From contig UQHS01000013.1 in NCBI GenBank assembly GCA_900540845.1, forward strand, positions 1-64,000: a stretch of DNA of 64,000 nt. The letters run 5' to 3'. Made by a program: the position numbers and the translations under genes. The DNA comes from an uncultured Collinsella sp. (GTDB taxonomy: Bacteria; Actinomycetota; Coriobacteriia; Coriobacteriales; Coriobacteriaceae). The notes beneath the pieces are model-generated. The model worked only from the letters and a program-made list of their open reading frames with translations, ran no database searches and had not been told where the DNA came from. Shown in pieces: positions 61,871-64,000 of this stretch (its first letter is position 1; each line of letters starts with the position of its first letter).

Positions 61871-63636
61871 CGCTCATCGCCTTTCACGACGTGCACGCCG
61901 CCTATCCCGGCGCCAGTGCGGAGGCCATTCGAGGCATCACGTTCACCATCGACGCCGGCGAGCATGTGTGTCTTCTCGGAAGCAACGGGTCGGGCAAATC
62001 GACGCTGCTGCAGCTCATCAACGGTCTCATAACGCCGCGAGCCGGCGAGGTCCGCGTCGCCGGAAGGCCCACCACGGACCTCGAGCGTGCGATGGACATC
62101 CGCAGCAAGACGGCATCCGTCTTCCAGCAACCCGAAGACCAAATGGTGACGAGCATCGTCGCCGACGACGTCGCCTTTGGCCCGGAGAACCTCTGCATGC
62201 CCCAGCCCGAAATCGCCCGCAGGGTCGGCACCTCACTCGCCGCCGTGAACATGGCCTCGCACGCCCAGAGCGACCCGGCGGACCTTTCGGGCGGCCAGGT
62301 GCAGCGCGTCGCCTTTGCGGGGGCGCTTGCCATGAGCCCCCAGATTCTGCTGCTTGACGAGCCGTGTGCCATGCTCGACGGCCAGGGCAGGGCCGACGTG
62401 CGCCGCATCATCGGGGAACTCTCGGAGCAGGGCATGACCATCGTGCACGTCACCCATTTCATGGAAGACGCGCTGGCAGCTGGGCGCGTTATCGTTCTCA
62501 AGCAAGGGCTCGTCGCTTTTGACGGGCAGCCCTCCGATCTGTTTTCCCAACCCAATCTCGTCGCTGCCCTCGGACTCGAGGAGCCCCGCGCGCAGGGGTC
62601 TGTCCTCGCTGACGCAGCTCATGATACCGAGGGTTTGGGCGACGAGGTTCACCGGGGCCTCGAGATGCCCCCCGCGGACGGAGGCCCGCGCGTAGGCGTT
62701 GGGCTGCACGCGACCGGCAGGCCGCAGGCGACCAGCGGGCCGCGTGCCACAGGCGCACCCCGCGCAGACGACAAGAATCCGGCGTCGATCGTCTTTGACG
62801 ACGTGTCCTTCTCGTATGCAGCCGCGCGCAACCCGCGCAGGCGCACGCGTGCATCACGCCTTGGCAAGCTTTTTGCCAGGCGCACGGGAAAATCCCCAGA
62901 TCGGGCCCCCAGCCAGGCGGGCCTCGGCGAAGCGCGGGAGAACCACGCCGCGCCGAAACCGCACGAAGGCGCCGGCACGCAAACGCTCCAGCACATTTCT
63001 TTCAGCGCTCACCCCGGAACCCTCACCGCGCTCATCGGCCGCACGGGGTCGGGCAAGTCCACCACGGCGGAGCTCGCCTGCGCCCTCAAACTCCCAAGCT
63101 CGGGCACCGTACGCGTGCGCTCCATCGACACGTGCGACTTCGAGCGCCGTCGCGAACTGCGCCGCCACGTGGGCTACGTCGCCCAGCTCCCCGAGCGCCA
63201 ACTTTTTGCCGAGACCGTCTACGACGACGTCGCCTTTGGCCCGCGCAACCTCGGCCTTGACGAGACCGAAGTCGAGCATCGCGTGCGTGAGGCTCTCGCG
63301 AGCGTCAACCTCGACCCAACCGACGAGCTTCTCGCGCGCTCGCCCTTCGCCCTGTCCGGCGGGCAGCAGCGAAGCGTCGCGCTGGCCGGCGTGCTCGCCA
63401 TGCGGCAAAGCGTCCTCGTGCTTGACGAGCCCATGGCGGGCCTCGACCCCCAAGGGCGGGCGAACCTCAGGGGGCTCCTGCGCAAACTCAAGAGCGAAGA
63501 CGTGACCCTGCTCATGGTCACGCACAGCATGGAGGATGTCTCCGCCCTGGCAGACCAGGTGATCGAGCTGGATTCCGGACGCATCGTGCGCACGGGGCGT
63601 TCCGAGGAGGTGGCCTGCCATGGCGATTCGCGCTAG
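61867..63636 (+). CDS. Fused ECF ATPase EcfA-EcfA'
   Basis: A 589-residue tandem ATPase. First domain (1-240): Walker A GSNGSGKST (38-46), LSGGQVQRV, LLLDEP. A ~70-residue Gly/Pro/Ala linker follows. Second domain (~298-585): Walker A GRTGSGKST near 394, LSGGQQRSV near 495, VLDEPM near 517. Between the first strand and Walker A of the second there is an extra ~55-residue basic stretch. Usually EcfA1 and EcfA2 are two proteins. It powers RibU and perhaps other vitamin S-components. Confidence 0.93.
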   Translation: MTLIAFHDVHAAYPGASAEAIRGITFTIDAGEHVCLLGSNGSGKSTLLQLINGLITPRAGEVRVAGRPTTDLERAMDIRSKTASVFQQPEDQMVTSIVADDVAFGPENLCMPQPEIARRVGTSLAAVNMASHAQSDPADLSGGQVQRVAFAGALAMSPQILLLDEPCAMLDGQGRADVRRIIGELSEQGMTIVHVTHFMEDALAAGRVIVLKQGLVAFDGQPSDLFSQPNLVAALGLEEPRAQGSVLADAAHDTEGLGDEVHRGLEMPPADGGPRVGVGLHATGRPQATSGPRATGAPRADDKNPASIVFDDVSFSYAAARNPRRRTRASRLGKLFARRTGKSPDRAPSQAGLGEARENHAAPKPHEGAGTQTLQHISFSAHPGTLTALIGRTGSGKSTTAELACALKLPSSGTVRVRSIDTCDFERRRELRRHVGYVAQLPERQLFAETVYDDVAFGPRNLGLDETEVEHRVREALASVNLDPTDELLARSPFALSGGQQRSVALAGVLAMRQSVLVLDEPMAGLDPQGRANLRGLLRKLKSEDVTLLMVTHSMEDVSALADQVIELDSGRIVRTGRSEEVACHGDSR

Positions 63637-64000
63637 CATCGGCCAATACTACTCGGCAAACTCGCCTGTGCATCGGCTCGACCCCCGCGTCAAGCTGGTG
63701 GGGACCATCGTTTTCATGGTCAGCTGCTTTTTCGTGCACAGCGCCGCGGCCCTGCTCCTCGCGGGGGTGACGGTGGGTGCAGCGATAGCGCTGTCGCGCG
63801 TCCCGCTACGGTGCCTCCTCTCCCAACTCAAGCCCATCGCGCTGTTCCTCGTCATCACCTCGGTCATCAATCTGTTTTTTGTCCAAACGGGTGATGTCGC
63901 CCTGCAGGCCGGCTTCGTGACGATCCATTGGGACGGAGTCGAGGCGGCCGTGCTCTACACCGTTCGCTTCTTCTTGCTACTGCTCGCGGGTTCGCTGCTC
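63620..64000 (+). CDS. ecfT: ECF transporter T-component (cut by window end)
   Basis: The first 127 residues. MAIRASIGQYYSANSPVHRL then DPRVKLVG is the usual EcfT N terminus, followed by several helices. GGAGG at 63606-63610 precedes ATG 63620, and the start lies 17 bases inside the ATPase gene. EcfT couples the ATPases to the S-component. The coupling-helix motifs lie past the window end. Confidence 0.9.
   Translation, partial: MAIRASIGQYYSANSPVHRLDPRVKLVGTIVFMVSCFFVHSAAALLLAGVTVGAAIALSRVPLRCLLSQLKPIALFLVITSVINLFFVQTGDVALQAGFVTIHWDGVEAAVLYTVRFFLLLLAGSLL

Overview
The window is about 62-64% GC, gene-dense and bacterial. The best guess is an anaerobic, gut-type actinobacterium of the class Coriobacteriia, Collinsella-like. 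The grounds are an FHA / PP2C / SEDS-PBP / PASTA-kinase operon of actinobacterial type, three sugar PTS operons, an ECF transporter with a fused ATPase, a sortase-anchored surface protein and strong AAAGGAGG-type ribosome sites. The assignment is inference, since no rRNA or species marker is present.

Layout. 1-7.1 kb: a + strand cell-envelope signalling operon (FHA protein, fhaB, pstP, a single protein joining an FtsW/RodA polymerase to a class B PBP, then pknB). 7.4-13.3 kb: a zinc-ribbon membrane protein, a lipoprotein and a 1207-residue coiled-coil/CAP-domain protein with an MPRTG anchor, facing a small XRE regulator. 13.7-17.3 kb: tRNA-Arg(CCT) and a mannose-family PTS (manXYZ plus a DUF956 protein). 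17.6-21.3 kb: an asymmetric heterodimeric ABC exporter. 22.5-29.1 kb: a seven-gene operon combining a galactitol-family PTS with an IlvD/Edd dehydratase, a KDPG-type aldolase, a HAD phosphatase and a 2-hydroxyacid dehydrogenase. This looks like a PTS-fed Entner-Doudoroff-like route for a sugar acid. 29.5-37.7 kb: a membrane XRE protein, a YeiH/LysR pair, glmS, a LacI regulator, an iron alcohol dehydrogenase and a HAD phosphatase.

37.9-44 kb: larE, tRNA-Arg(ACG) and a MurNAc salvage operon (murR, murQ, EIIBC, mupG). 44-51.2 kb: serS, a 55-residue membrane microprotein, proC, an acyltransferase, a stomatin-like protein and two tRNA-Leu genes, one with its 3' end duplicated. 51.3-51.6 kb: an unusual two-sided array of degenerate 22-nt repeats. 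51.6-59.7 kb: a Ppx/GppA phosphatase, a DivIC-like protein, mazG, a phosphodiesterase, larC, larB, an ArsC/Spx-like protein, a Gx-type membrane protein and an ApbE lipoprotein. 59.8-64 kb: murB, then an FMN riboswitch driving ribU, a fused EcfA-EcfA' and ecfT (cut by the window end).

Three themes connect the genes. The first is peptidoglycan: PknB/PstP control, SEDS-PBP, DivIC, MurB, GlmS and MurNAc recycling. The second is sugar and sugar-acid uptake by PTS. The third is cofactors: nickel-pincer LarB/C/E without LarA, and flavin uptake with FMN transfer. Several non-coding elements stand out. They are paired 50-nt palindromes at 22.3 kb, a GGGGACGGGTGCA repeat family that includes a perfect 46-nt palindrome, the tRNA-Leu duplication and the 51.3-51.6 kb array.
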